Assembly (NCBI RefSeq): GCF_021390595.1
Contig: NZ_JAJEJR010000003.1
Location: forward strand, 868,001 to 932,000
Direction: 5' to 3'
Origin: Paraburkholderia sp. HP33-1
Lineage (GTDB): Bacteria; Pseudomonadota; Gammaproteobacteria; Burkholderiales; Burkholderiaceae
DNA: 64,000 bases
The position numbers and the translations under genes are program-made. The notes under the pieces are model-generated. The model did not search any database. It saw only the letters and a program-made list of their open reading frames with translations, and had not been told where the DNA came from. Below are positions 17,406 to 26,098 of the stretch, in pieces. Numbering within the stretch: position 1 is the first letter of the stretch; each line of letters begins with the position of its first letter.

Positions 17406-20195
17406 ATGGCCCATCAGATAACCCTCCGTTTTGAGGACGGAGTGACCCGCTTCATCGAGTGCGAGGAGGGCGAGCACGTCACCGATGCCGCCATTCGCGC
17501 CCGGATCAATATTCCACTCGATTGCCGTGACGGTGTGTGCGGTACCTGCAAGGCGGTCTGCGAGTCCGGCGAGTACGTTCTGGGCGACTGCGTGGAAGAT
17601 GTGCTAAGCCCGGAGGAGGCGGGCGCCCGCAAGGTTCTCACCTGCCAGATGAGCCCACGTTCCGACTGCGTGATCCAGATCGCCACGAACTCCGATGTCT
17701 CGGGTACCGGCCCGTCCTCCCACAAAGGACGGATCGTCGCCTGCCAACGTGCGTCAGCCACCACGATCGCCTTCTCGGTCGAACTCGAGAACCGCGCAGA
17801 TCTGAGCTTCCTTCCGGGGCAGTATGTCAACGTCCGGGTGCCCGGCACCGATCAGACACGGTCCTATTCTTTCAGTTCGGGGCCTTCCAAGCCGCACTTG
17901 TCCTTCCTTGTGCGCAATGTGCGTCAAGGGACGATGTCGACCTGGCTCTGCGAAACCGCCAAAGTAGGGGACCCAATCGAGTTTCGCGGTCCGATGGGCA
18001 GCTTCTACCTGCGCCCCATCGAGCGGCCGGTGTTGTTCCTGGCGGGGGGCACGGGCCTCGCGCCGTTCCTCTCGATGCTGGACAAGATCGTCGAGGACGG
18101 CGGCAGCCCGTATCCGATCCACATGATCCTCGGTGTGAACAGCGATGAGGATCTGGTTGGCATCGACCGGCTCGAAACCTATGCACAGCGCCTGCCGAAC
18201 TTCGCCTTTGCCTGCACCGTCTCCAGCCCCGACAGTGCCCATCCCAACAAGGGCTATCTCACCCACCACATCATCCCCTCCCAGCTCAACGATGGCGACG
18301 CGGACGTCTACCTCTGCGGGCCGCCGCCGATGGTTGATGCGGTGCGCGATTTTCTCTCGTCCGAAAGGCTAACGCCGCGCAATTTCTACTATGAGAAGTT
18401 CTCCGGCACCGGCCTGGTGGTTCAGACCGGCGAGGAGCGCATCGCTCCTGTTGATGTCGATGAAGCCTTCGATTTGCGCATGGCTCTCGAACTGGGGGCG
18501 GCTCAGCTGACCATGGGCCGGCTGTCGAGCGAACAATTGATCAACTTCCGCCAGCTCGCCGAGGCGACGGCGCCGTTCGTGTCCGGGCGGCGCTTCACCG
18601 ACGTTCCTCGCTACATCGAGGCCAACCACGCCTTCCACATGTTCACGATCGAAGCGTCCGGGAACGCCCAGTTGATCGCGCTCTACCGGCAACTGGCCGT
18701 GCAGGACTACATCGCTCGCGCGCTGACCGACCAGATCGAGATCGTAGGCGATATCGTCCAGCAGCACCGGGACATTGTCGCCGCCTTCGAACTGGGTGAC
18801 CTGAACGCGGCGCGGGACGTGATTGCGCTGCATGCCCTCCATTCCAAGGCCACGATGAGCCGGGCGCTGGAGCGTATGGCGCTGGGCAAGACGGCACCGA
18901 AGGTCGCGGCGCCGCCGCCTCCCCCGTCTGCCGTGCCGGCGAACCCGCCGCAGGTCTGCCCATTTACGGCCAGGACCCTTCCGGCCTATTCACACGAACT
19001 GGACTGGCCCGAGGGGTTGGAGCCATTCAAGGTGGTCGACGACGGCTCGCAAGGCGACCCTTACGAGCACTACCGCTGGATGCGCGAGCATGCGCCGGTG
19101 CTGCGTTGCCAGTCGGCGACTTCGGACGTGTGGTTCCTCTCGCGCTATGACGATGTCTACCAGGCGATCCGCAGCCCGAAGCTGTTTTCCTCCGAGGTCG
19201 TCAGCCCGCCGCCGCTGACGTTCCTGACGCTGTTCGATGCGCCCGACCATTCGCGTTTACGCAAGGTTGTCCAGCCGTCCTTCCTGCCGCTGGCGCTCGA
19301 TCCCTTTATCGACCAGATCGCGCAAAGGGCGGAGGACCTGCTCGACGCGATGATTGCCAAAGGCGGCGGTGATGTCGTCAACGATTTCGCCATCCCGCTC
19401 AGCATCTCGACCATCTCCACGATGATCGACGTGCCGAACGAGGATGAGGAGAAGATGAAGTTCTGGTCGGACGAGACTTTTAGCTACTTTGGGCGCCTCG
19501 CCCGCAATGCGCCGGGGACCGGCACCGACGAGCAGAGCGCGCAGGCTTTCTTCACTTACCTGAAGGAGGCGATGGAGCGGCTCGCTCACACCGACAGCCA
19601 GTCGATCGGCGGGCATATCGCGCGCATGTGGAAGGACGGGCTGCTTTCGGAAAAGGAAGCGAAGGAGCTGTGCGCCTTCGTCTTCATCGCCGGGCACGAC
19701 ACGACGACTATTCTTGTCGCCAACGCTTTTCGCATGTTCGCCGAGCAGCCGAATCTGCTGGCACGTATCCGCGAAAACCCCGCCGATGCTGAGCGTTTCG
19801 TCGAGGAGGTGGCGCGCTACCGTGGTACCGTCCAGCGCGTGAGCCGTATCACCACCGAGGCGACCACTGTCGCGGGCGTTGATCTGCCCAAGGGCGCGGT
19901 GGTGCGATTGCTGCTGTCGGCTGCGAACCGCGACAGCCGCAAGTTTGCCGAGGGTGAGACGTTCGACATCGACCGCGATTCCAGTGGCCACCTGGGTTTC
20001 GGCAACGGCATGCACAAATGCCTTGGCGCGCCGCTCGCCAAGCTGGAGACGCTGATCGCGACGAAGGCGCTGGCCCGCAAGGTTGGCGAGATTGCGCTCG
20101 ATCCGGCAAGGCCGATCCAGTATGTGCGGGGCAACAATCTGACCAACTCCGGGCCGGAGCACCTGTTCGTCAAGCTGGGTGGGTTGTCGGCCTAG
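17406..20195 (+). CDS. Self-sufficient cytochrome P450: [2Fe-2S] ferredoxin - FAD/NADH reductase - FCD-like domain - P450 fusion
   Basis: One 929-residue polypeptide carries a whole monooxygenase system. Residues 1-95 are a plant-type ferredoxin with cluster cysteines 40, 45, 48 and 80. Residues 105-335 are a BenC/GcoB-like reductase (FAD motif RSYSFSS 152-158, NAD motif GGTGLAP 214-220, CGPPPMV 304-310). Residues about 348-492 resemble the ligand-binding FCD domain of GntR regulators (NHAFHMFTIEASGN; His411, His454, His476 retained) without any DNA-binding part. A proline-rich linker (500-519) leads to a P450 at about 530-929: I-helix AGHDTTT (762-768), ExxR (801-804), haem loop FGNGMHKCLG with Cys872. 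Electrons should pass NADH-FAD-FeS-haem. GAGGAGA precedes the ATG. Its place between pobA and a second PobR-like regulator suggests it makes 4-hydroxybenzoate from benzoate or a 4-alkoxybenzoate. The domains are directly visible; the substrate is inference. Confidence 0.92.
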   Translation: MAHQITLRFEDGVTRFIECEEGEHVTDAAIRARINIPLDCRDGVCGTCKAVCESGEYVLGDCVEDVLSPEEAGARKVLTCQMSPRSDCVIQIATNSDVSGTGPSSHKGRIVACQRASATTIAFSVELENRADLSFLPGQYVNVRVPGTDQTRSYSFSSGPSKPHLSFLVRNVRQGTMSTWLCETAKVGDPIEFRGPMGSFYLRPIERPVLFLAGGTGLAPFLSMLDKIVEDGGSPYPIHMILGVNSDEDLVGIDRLETYAQRLPNFAFACTVSSPDSAHPNKGYLTHHIIPSQLNDGDADVYLCGPPPMVDAVRDFLSSERLTPRNFYYEKFSGTGLVVQTGEERIAPVDVDEAFDLRMALELGAAQLTMGRLSSEQLINFRQLAEATAPFVSGRRFTDVPRYIEANHAFHMFTIEASGNAQLIALYRQLAVQDYIARALTDQIEIVGDIVQQHRDIVAAFELGDLNAARDVIALHALHSKATMSRALERMALGKTAPKVAAPPPPPSAVPANPPQVCPFTARTLPAYSHELDWPEGLEPFKVVDDGSQGDPYEHYRWMREHAPVLRCQSATSDVWFLSRYDDVYQAIRSPKLFSSEVVSPPPLTFLTLFDAPDHSRLRKVVQPSFLPLALDPFIDQIAQRAEDLLDAMIAKGGGDVVNDFAIPLSISTISTMIDVPNEDEEKMKFWSDETFSYFGRLARNAPGTGTDEQSAQAFFTYLKEAMERLAHTDSQSIGGHIARMWKDGLLSEKEAKELCAFVFIAGHDTTTILVANAFRMFAEQPNLLARIRENPADAERFVEEVARYRGTVQRVSRITTEATTVAGVDLPKGAVVRLLLSAANRDSRKFAEGETFDIDRDSSGHLGFGNGMHKCLGAPLAKLETLIATKALARKVGEIALDPARPIQYVRGNNLTNSGPEHLFVKLGGLSA

Positions 20196-20218
20196 ACCGG
20201 ATGGGGGGCGCGGTCGAG

Positions 20219-21151
20219 TCAGTCCGCGCTTCCCTTTGCAGGCGGCAAGGATCGATCGTGGGCGGCGGCGCGGTAATCGGTTGGCCGGAGTCCCGTCTGC
20301 TTGCGGAAGAAACGACCGAAATAGGCCTCATCCTGAAAGCCCAGTTCGCTGGCGATCTGCTTCACGCTGAGCGTCGAATAGCCGAGCAGCCGCTTGGCCT
20401 CATGGATCGAGCGTGCATCGATCGCCTCGATTGCCGAGACCCCGAAGGTAGCTCGGCAGATGCGGGAGAGCTGGCCGGTGCTCACGCCCATCTCGTCGGC
20501 ATAGCTGGCGACCGGCCGCCGCTCCCGGCAATGGCGGTCGAGCAGGGCGCGGAACCGCTCGATCCGCGCGGCCATTGTCCGCCGCTCGGAACTGGCTGAA
20601 AGCCGGGCGCTCTCGCTGAGGCGCCCGATCTTGACGAACAGGGTGATCGTCAGTGCTGCGCCTGCGGTGAATTGCCAGCGCTCGTGGCTCTCCGCCTCGT
20701 GCCCGATCGACTGAAAGAGGGTCTCCAGAGGTGTGCCGCGCTCGACTTCGGGATCGATCGACAGCACCGTCGGCGTGCGGATGAACTCCAGCAACTCGGG
20801 CGCGGCCGTCATCGCCAGCGATTCCAGCGCAGACTGCGCGGCGGTGATGACGTGACCGTCGATGTCGCCCCGGAAGTGAAAGCCGTGTACCGAGCGCGCC
20901 GGCACGACGATCAGGCATGGCGCTTCGACTGACCAGGTCTTGTCGTCGATGAAGGTTTCGCCGCCCCCTGCGGTGACATAGAGCACCTGGATCAGCGCAT
21001 CGTGGACATGCGGTTTGATGTCGAACTCGAAACGGCCGGCACGCAGGGGAATGCGTTCGTAATGCACCATGTCGACCCAGGATTGGTCGGCTTCCGCGCC
21101 ATAGAGCGCGAAATGCAGAACGGTCCGGTGGCGTTGTTGGTCATGAGCCAT
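20219..21151 (-). CDS. AraC-family regulator, PobR-like paralogue
   Basis: 310 residues, convergent with the P450 fusion gene and only 23 bp from its stop. The sensor half parallels the pobR product (LHFALYGAEADQSWVDMVHY; HVHDALIQVLYVTAGGGETF). The AraC DNA-binding half is intact: SYADEMGVSTGQLSRICRATF, and VKQIASELGFQDEAYFGRFF before RKQTGLRPTDYR. The resemblance to the neighbouring PobR suggests it senses a related aromatic acid and controls the fusion gene. Base composition and codon use look like those of the fusion gene rather than pobA, so the two may have arrived together. The ATG at 21151 has only a weak ribosome site. Confidence 0.85.
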   Translation of the reverse strand: MAHDQQRHRTVLHFALYGAEADQSWVDMVHYERIPLRAGRFEFDIKPHVHDALIQVLYVTAGGGETFIDDKTWSVEAPCLIVVPARSVHGFHFRGDIDGHVITAAQSALESLAMTAAPELLEFIRTPTVLSIDPEVERGTPLETLFQSIGHEAESHERWQFTAGAALTITLFVKIGRLSESARLSASSERRTMAARIERFRALLDRHCRERRPVASYADEMGVSTGQLSRICRATFGVSAIEAIDARSIHEAKRLLGYSTLSVKQIASELGFQDEAYFGRFFRKQTGLRPTDYRAAAHDRSLPPAKGSAD

Positions 21152-21289
21152 GATGCACGTTTTGTCCTGCTATATTTGATCTCCGTCCATTGTTCCATAG
21201 GCGCTTGAGGCGTTCAATGGGGATACAAATTGCAGCAAGCGTAATCATATGGCTACCCCAAACCGGCATGAGACCGCCTGGGCCAAATG

Positions 21290-22141
21290 CTAGAAGTCAG
21301 TTACCTCGACTGTTATCGAACCGAGACCCTCGATGGTGGCCTGCATAACGTCACCGGCGACGACCCGGCCGACACCTTCGCAAGTACCGGTCATGATGAT
21401 GTCACCCGGGAGCAATGTGTAATAGCTTGAAGCCCACGAAATCTGACGTGCAATCCCCATAATCATGTTACTGGTATTCGACTGCTGTCGGACCGACCCG
21501 TTGACGCTCAAGCTCAATGCGAGTGCTTGCGGGTCGGCAATCTCGTCGACGGTGGTTAGCCATGGCCCCAGTACAGAATACGAGTCAACCGATTTCCGAA
21601 ACGAGCGATCTTCGTTGCCGCGTATCGTCATATCCAGCGCGATCGCGTAGCCGGCGACGTAGCTCAATGCGTCCTTCTCTGAAACATGCGAAGCGCGCAT
21701 GCCGATGACAACACCCAGCTCAATCTCGTGATGCGTTTCGCGCTCAGGAAACCGCAACTGAACACCGTGGCTGCACCCTACCAAGGAACTCGAAGCCTTG
21801 AGGAAAAGCCCTTGCTCTTCGACTCCGCCTTCATACTGCTTAAAGACGGGATTATCTTTCGCTTCGCGCACGTGGTCCGAGTAGTTCACGGGCACACCGA
21901 TGATCTTCGATGGGCAGGCGACTGGACTCAAAAACATTGAGCCACTAACCGGGTATCGAGGTACCTGCTCGTGCAGGTCTTCGATAGCTGACTTGACTTC
22001 GCCGAGGTGAGCGATGAGCGGGTCACCGTAATTTTCGGGGTAGTGCGGCTTGGGTAACGCGAGTAGCGCCTCCGTCACGTCGAGAACTTCGTCACCCACT
22101 ACAACGCCCAATCGATTGTTGTTGAACCAGCAGAGTTTCAT
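21290..22141 (-). CDS. Fumarylacetoacetate hydrolase-family enzyme (probable fumaryl/maleylpyruvate hydrolase)
   Basis: 283 residues with the FAH C-C hydrolase fold. Metal-binding acidic residues appear in HHEIELGVVIG and ALDMTIRG, the loop VNYSDHVREAK is typical, and the C-terminal MTGTCEGVGRVVAGD motif is complete. It is the last gene of a minus-strand set with a gentisate-dioxygenase-like enzyme and a flavin hydroxylase, so it probably hydrolyses the ring-cleavage product to pyruvate and fumarate or maleate. No maleylpyruvate isomerase gene accompanies it, so it may act directly on the cis isomer. The assignment to a substrate is inference from the neighbourhood. Confidence 0.85.
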   Translation of the reverse strand: MKLCWFNNNRLGVVVGDEVLDVTEALLALPKPHYPENYGDPLIAHLGEVKSAIEDLHEQVPRYPVSGSMFLSPVACPSKIIGVPVNYSDHVREAKDNPVFKQYEGGVEEQGLFLKASSSLVGCSHGVQLRFPERETHHEIELGVVIGMRASHVSEKDALSYVAGYAIALDMTIRGNEDRSFRKSVDSYSVLGPWLTTVDEIADPQALALSLSVNGSVRQQSNTSNMIMGIARQISWASSYYTLLPGDIIMTGTCEGVGRVVAGDVMQATIEGLGSITVEVTDF

Positions 22142-22184
22142 GATGGAAGCCGCGCCCCAGGAGGGGCGCGATGCAATATCTGGG

Positions 22185-23456
22185 TTAGTGTTGAAGATCT
22201 TCGTGAGTGAAGCCGGCTACGCGACGATAGCGGATTTGCCACTGTTCGAACTCTTCTTGAGAGAGAACATCTTCAATGGCCGAAAAGCGCTTGCCACCCG
22301 TGCGCTCCTCCACCACCCTGAGAATCGCATCCGGGGAGATTTGACGATTCGCGAGAACGATCTTGCTGGTCGCATCCAGTCGCCTGGACTCGTATTCTTC
22401 AAGCGCCGCGACGGGGTCGCTCGACTCAGCGAGAAGGTCGGCCAAGGTAATGGCGTCGATGATCGCTTGGGCTGCACCATTTGAACCACGGGGCATCATC
22501 GGATGAGCAGCATCGCCGAGTAGCGTGACCCGGCCCTGGGACCAGAAGGGGAGCGGCTCCTGATCGACCATGGGGTATTCAAAGATCGAGTCGGCGGCCC
22601 GCAACACGGCCGGGATATCAAGCCAGTCGAAACGGCAATCTTCGAAATGGTCGATGAAGTCTTCAACGCGGCTCGTCCGGTTCCAGTCGCGCGACATCTG
22701 GTCGTTTTTCGAAGCAAGCTCGATAACCCAATTGATCAGCTGCTTTCCATCAGAATCGATGTTGTCTCGAACCGGATACATGACCAGCTTGCCTGTTTCA
22801 TGCGCGCCAAGATAAAACATGGTGGCGCCAGTCAGGAACGGCTCCCAACGAGTGGTACCTCGATACAAGGTGGTTCCCTCATAGCGCGGCACCGCCTCTG
22901 CGGGATGCATCTGGGTTCGAACTACGGAGTGGACGCCGTCACATGCAACAACGACACCACCGTAAATTGACGCGAGTTCGACTTTGTCATTCCCCACAAG
23001 CTTGACTTCGACGGAATTCGAGTCTTGTGATACACCTACGCATCGACGCCCCAACTCGATTGCGTCGGATCCCAGCCGGTCTTTTACCGCACGAACGAGC
23101 ACTTCGTGCAAATCGGCACGGTGTATGGATAGTTGCGGCAATGGGTATCCGCCAAAGCGTCCGCAAGGCGCCTTGTTCACGAGTTGGCCGTTTCGCGTGT
23201 AAAAGCAGACTTCGCGTGTCGCCACGCCCTTCTTCTCTGCCTCCTCGAGCACCCCGAGCTGGTTGAGTACGTGAGTCGCATGGGGAAGCAGGTTCAAGCC
23301 GACGCCCAAAGGCAAGATTTGCGGCGCAGCCTCAATAATCCGGCAAGGAACCCCTTTCTTGTGAAGGGCGAGTGCAAGTGTCAGACCACCGATGCCCGCA
23401 CCGACGACGACCACGTCCGAGTCGATACGACGACCCGCCTCGTTACCAATAGTCAT
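22185..23456 (-). CDS. FAD-dependent aromatic hydroxylase
   Basis: About 423 residues of group A flavin monooxygenase. The FAD motif is VVVVGAGIGGLTLALAL, the DG motif is VACDGVHS and the GD motif is LLGDAAHPMMPRGSNGAAQA. The PRGSNGA variant, together with LYRGTTRWEPFLTGATMF, places it nearer the PhzS-like branch than classical salicylate or 3-hydroxybenzoate hydroxylases. The start at 23456 is chosen for its AGGAG site (CAGGAGATCAATTC). It lies between the dioxygenase and hydrolase genes, 43 bp from each, so it probably converts a hydroxybenzoate-like acid to gentisate or a gentisate analogue. The exact substrate cannot be named. Confidence 0.85.
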   Translation of the reverse strand: MTIGNEAGRRIDSDVVVVGAGIGGLTLALALHKKGVPCRIIEAAPQILPLGVGLNLLPHATHVLNQLGVLEEAEKKGVATREVCFYTRNGQLVNKAPCGRFGGYPLPQLSIHRADLHEVLVRAVKDRLGSDAIELGRRCVGVSQDSNSVEVKLVGNDKVELASIYGGVVVACDGVHSVVRTQMHPAEAVPRYEGTTLYRGTTRWEPFLTGATMFYLGAHETGKLVMYPVRDNIDSDGKQLINWVIELASKNDQMSRDWNRTSRVEDFIDHFEDCRFDWLDIPAVLRAADSIFEYPMVDQEPLPFWSQGRVTLLGDAAHPMMPRGSNGAAQAIIDAITLADLLAESSDPVAALEEYESRRLDATSKIVLANRQISPDAILRVVEERTGGKRFSAIEDVLSQEEFEQWQIRYRRVAGFTHEDLQH

Positions 23457-23500
23457 GAATTGATCTCCTGAATTTCGTGTCTTTTTGGTCAGTTTTGTAT

Positions 23501-24541
23501 TCAAGCCTCGCCGCCTCGTATCTCTTCGACCAGATAACCGAGACGCGCGAGCACTTCGCGGTCCGTCATCATGAAGAGGTGGGCACCTTCATGCTCCGCT
23601 CGGTGAGAGACCCAGTTCCAGTGCGGAACGGTGAAGACGTCGTTACGTCGCCAACGGATTACTTTCGAGCCGATTCGAGTTTCGCCTTCGCCGTCCAGCA
23701 CTGCGACAATGGCGTTTGACGTGGTGCGGCGAGCGACCGTTTCCTGGGCGGCAGCAAGTTCCAATGCGTAACAGTCGAGTGTCGGCATTACAGCTCCGCC
23801 ATCTCTCGGATTCGTGTAGCGCAGCAGCTTGGAACCGTCCGATGCCGCCGGCGTTGATTCGAACGTCCGCTTGGTAGCCTCCCAGCTGTAGCGGAACATC
23901 GGTGAGTGAGGCGATTCGTGCGAGAGCCCTTGGGGAAGGATGCCGCCCTGAGTGAAGGCGTCGTCAGCAGGAGGCGCTTGTACGTCCACGTTGGCAGGGC
24001 CAGGCTGGAACGATACGACGCCAAGGTTGTGAAGTGCGAGCGGCAAGTCGAGGCCGTCAAGCCAGACGACGCGTTCGTCACCGTTGTTGTAGTGTCCGTG
24101 CCAGCACAACGAGGGCGTTAGGACCAGATCACCACGGCGCATTTCGCAATGTTTTCCATCAACCACCGTAGTGGCCGAGTTGCCTTCGAGTACAAGCCTA
24201 ATCGCTGCGATACGGTGCCGGTGCTCATGCGCGTGCTCGCCCGGCTCGAGAATCTGAAGAGCGGCGTTCAAGTTGGTCGTCGTCTTGACCATCCCGTCGA
24301 ATGCTGGATTGGTAAGCAGAAGAACACGTCTTTCTGCATCGTCCATGCTGACTTCGCGCGCGGTTCGTTCTATCAACGGGAGCATCGATTTCCACGGCCA
24401 GATGTGAGGTTCATCGGGTGGAGTTGGCTCACGGGTCACCAGACTTCGAAACCGATCCCAAAGAGGTTGAGCGTTGACTTGTGCAAGTGCATGAGTCAAG
24501 CCGGTGTAGTCGGTGCGTTCTTGCGAGGGCGAGCCGTTCAT
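23501..24541 (-). CDS. Gentisate 1,2-dioxygenase-like bicupin
   Basis: 346 residues with two cupin domains. Cupin 1 retains the iron-binding histidines and context of gentisate dioxygenases: HEHRHRIAAIRLVLEG, a GDLVLTPSLCWHGHYNN segment with the third histidine, and VWLDGLDLPL. Cupin 2 (YALELAAAQETVARRTTSN, VFTVPHWNWVSHRAE) is degenerate as usual. Expected reaction: O2-dependent cleavage between the carboxyl- and hydroxyl-bearing ring carbons of gentisate to maleylpyruvate; relatives act on salicylate or 1-hydroxy-2-naphthoate. It is the first gene of the set after the LysR gene. Ribosome site is weak (CAGGTAACGA). Confidence 0.88.
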   Translation of the reverse strand: MNGSPSQERTDYTGLTHALAQVNAQPLWDRFRSLVTREPTPPDEPHIWPWKSMLPLIERTAREVSMDDAERRVLLLTNPAFDGMVKTTTNLNAALQILEPGEHAHEHRHRIAAIRLVLEGNSATTVVDGKHCEMRRGDLVLTPSLCWHGHYNNGDERVVWLDGLDLPLALHNLGVVSFQPGPANVDVQAPPADDAFTQGGILPQGLSHESPHSPMFRYSWEATKRTFESTPAASDGSKLLRYTNPRDGGAVMPTLDCYALELAAAQETVARRTTSNAIVAVLDGEGETRIGSKVIRWRRNDVFTVPHWNWVSHRAEHEGAHLFMMTDREVLARLGYLVEEIRGGEA

Positions 24542-24983
24542 TCGTTACCTGACAAAAGGGTTCATAGATTGTCCTCGAACTATAGTGTTTCGAATTCATG
24601 TCCAAAAGCCGACAATAGGGAACGCAACGTTCCGTCGATGGAACGCTCCAGCACGAGACATCATGGGAGACTGCCGGCAGTTAAAAAGGAAAAATCTTCA
24701 AGTGCGAGCGTCTTCGACGCCTCGCATCGCTTTCTGAGCCAGTCTCAACGTTCAGGCAACGCGACGTAGAGGGCGAAGATTTGCAGGGAGTGGCGGCCGC
24801 GCTGTAGTGAGGCGGCGCGAATAAGAGGCGTAGCTGGCTCTAGCGCAAGCAGCCATACTTGGCTCGATGCCTTCGTCGTCTGGGCGAAGACAAATAGAGC
24901 CACGTGGAGGGAAGGGCGGTTTTGGGGTACAGGGCCCCGGAATACGACCGCCCGTACAGTACCCGGACAGAAAGCTACCGTCG
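24542..24983. other. Intergenic, probable promoter of the gentisate set
   Basis: About 440 bases between the LysR stop and the dioxygenase start, both on the minus strand. AT-rich sequence at 24560-24620 is a plausible promoter and LysR-binding area. The part near 24760-24980 translates into an unrecognised proline- and arginine-rich frame that I do not accept as a gene. Confidence 0.4.
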
Positions 24984-25919
24984 TTACGGGGAACGTCGCC
25001 GCAGAGTGGATGGTTCACCTGCAAGCTTGGGCGGTATCTCTTCCTCCAGAAAAGCCAGGAAGGCACGCGACTTGAGGGAAAGGCTTCGCCGATTTGGATA
25101 GAGCGCGTAAATTCCGTTTGTTCTCGTTGACCGCCATTGAGGTAGCACGACTTGCAACTGCCCCGTTCGGACTTCTTCCTCGACCAGGAACCACGGCAAC
25201 AGTGCCACGCCGATTCCTGAGAGAGCCGCATCGCGTCGGACTATTGGGTCGTTCGCGTCGAAACGTGGAGAAACTTCGACTTCAATTCGCTGCCCCGCGC
25301 GAGTGAATGTCCAGTGGTGCTTGCCCTCGGTGTCGAAGATATCGATGACCGAATGACGCGTCAGATCCAGGGGCTGTTTCGGAACGCCGTGTGACTGAAG
25401 ATATTGCGCACTTGCACACGGCACAAAATGAATCATTCCCAGCTGCTTCGCGACCAACGAGGTATCGGCAAGAGGACCGAGGCGAATGACGAAATCAAAG
25501 TTCTCCTCAATCGGATCGACGCGTCGATTGGTTAGCTCGACCTCCACGCGCAACGCGGGGTGTTGGGAAAGAAATCGCGGCAGGATTGGCGAGAGCAAGG
25601 AGCGCCCGAACGTAAGCGGAGAGGCAACTCGAAGATGACCTCGTGTTGCGCTCTGCATTGACCCAATTGCGGCCTTCGCTTCTTCGATTTCTTCTGCGAT
25701 GCGCTGACAGTGGCCAAAGATCGTTTCGCCGGATTCCGTAAGGCGCATTTTTCGTGACGACCGTTCGAGCAGGCGCGTACCGAGTGAAGTCTCCAGCCCG
25801 GAGATCGCGCGGCTGATGGTTGCCTTCGGCATGGAGAGGAGGCGCCCCGCAGCACTGATTCCGCCGCATTCCACGACCTTCGCAAAAACAAGAAGGGACT
25901 TCGGGTCAACTGTGTCCAC
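24984..25919 (-). CDS. LysR-family regulator of the gentisate/aldehyde module
   Basis: 311 residues. The N-terminal winged HTH is canonical (GGISAAGRLLSMPKATISRA, then GTRLLERSSRKMRLTESG), followed by a substrate-binding periplasmic-type domain ending in SLKSRAFLAFLEEEI, typical of the CrgA-like branch. It lies between the minus-strand ring-cleavage genes and the plus-strand aldehyde and alcohol dehydrogenase genes, so it can control both from the 180-bp divergent region at 25920-26098. Effector unknown, probably an aromatic acid of the pathway. Confidence 0.9.
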   Translation of the reverse strand: MDTVDPKSLLVFAKVVECGGISAAGRLLSMPKATISRAISGLETSLGTRLLERSSRKMRLTESGETIFGHCQRIAEEIEEAKAAIGSMQSATRGHLRVASPLTFGRSLLSPILPRFLSQHPALRVEVELTNRRVDPIEENFDFVIRLGPLADTSLVAKQLGMIHFVPCASAQYLQSHGVPKQPLDLTRHSVIDIFDTEGKHHWTFTRAGQRIEVEVSPRFDANDPIVRRDAALSGIGVALLPWFLVEEEVRTGQLQVVLPQWRSTRTNGIYALYPNRRSLSLKSRAFLAFLEEEIPPKLAGEPSTLRRRSP

Positions 25920-26098
25920 GATATCGTTCCATTTTTGAAACGTAGCGTTGCCATTCTATCAGTTCGTTCCGCGGCTAGTAAGATTCATAGCAAGGGGTCG
26001 TCATGCAGCTGACTTGACCCATCTGCAATCGCGACTTCCGTAAGAGCTCCATAAACGTCAAAACATCTCGCCGTGCTTAAGCGGCGCAAGGAGACAGA

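Noticed and set aside
24752..25231. Minus-strand frame overlapping the LysR 3' end
   Set aside because: Overlaps the well-supported LysR gene in a different frame and has an Arg/Pro-rich, motif-free translation.
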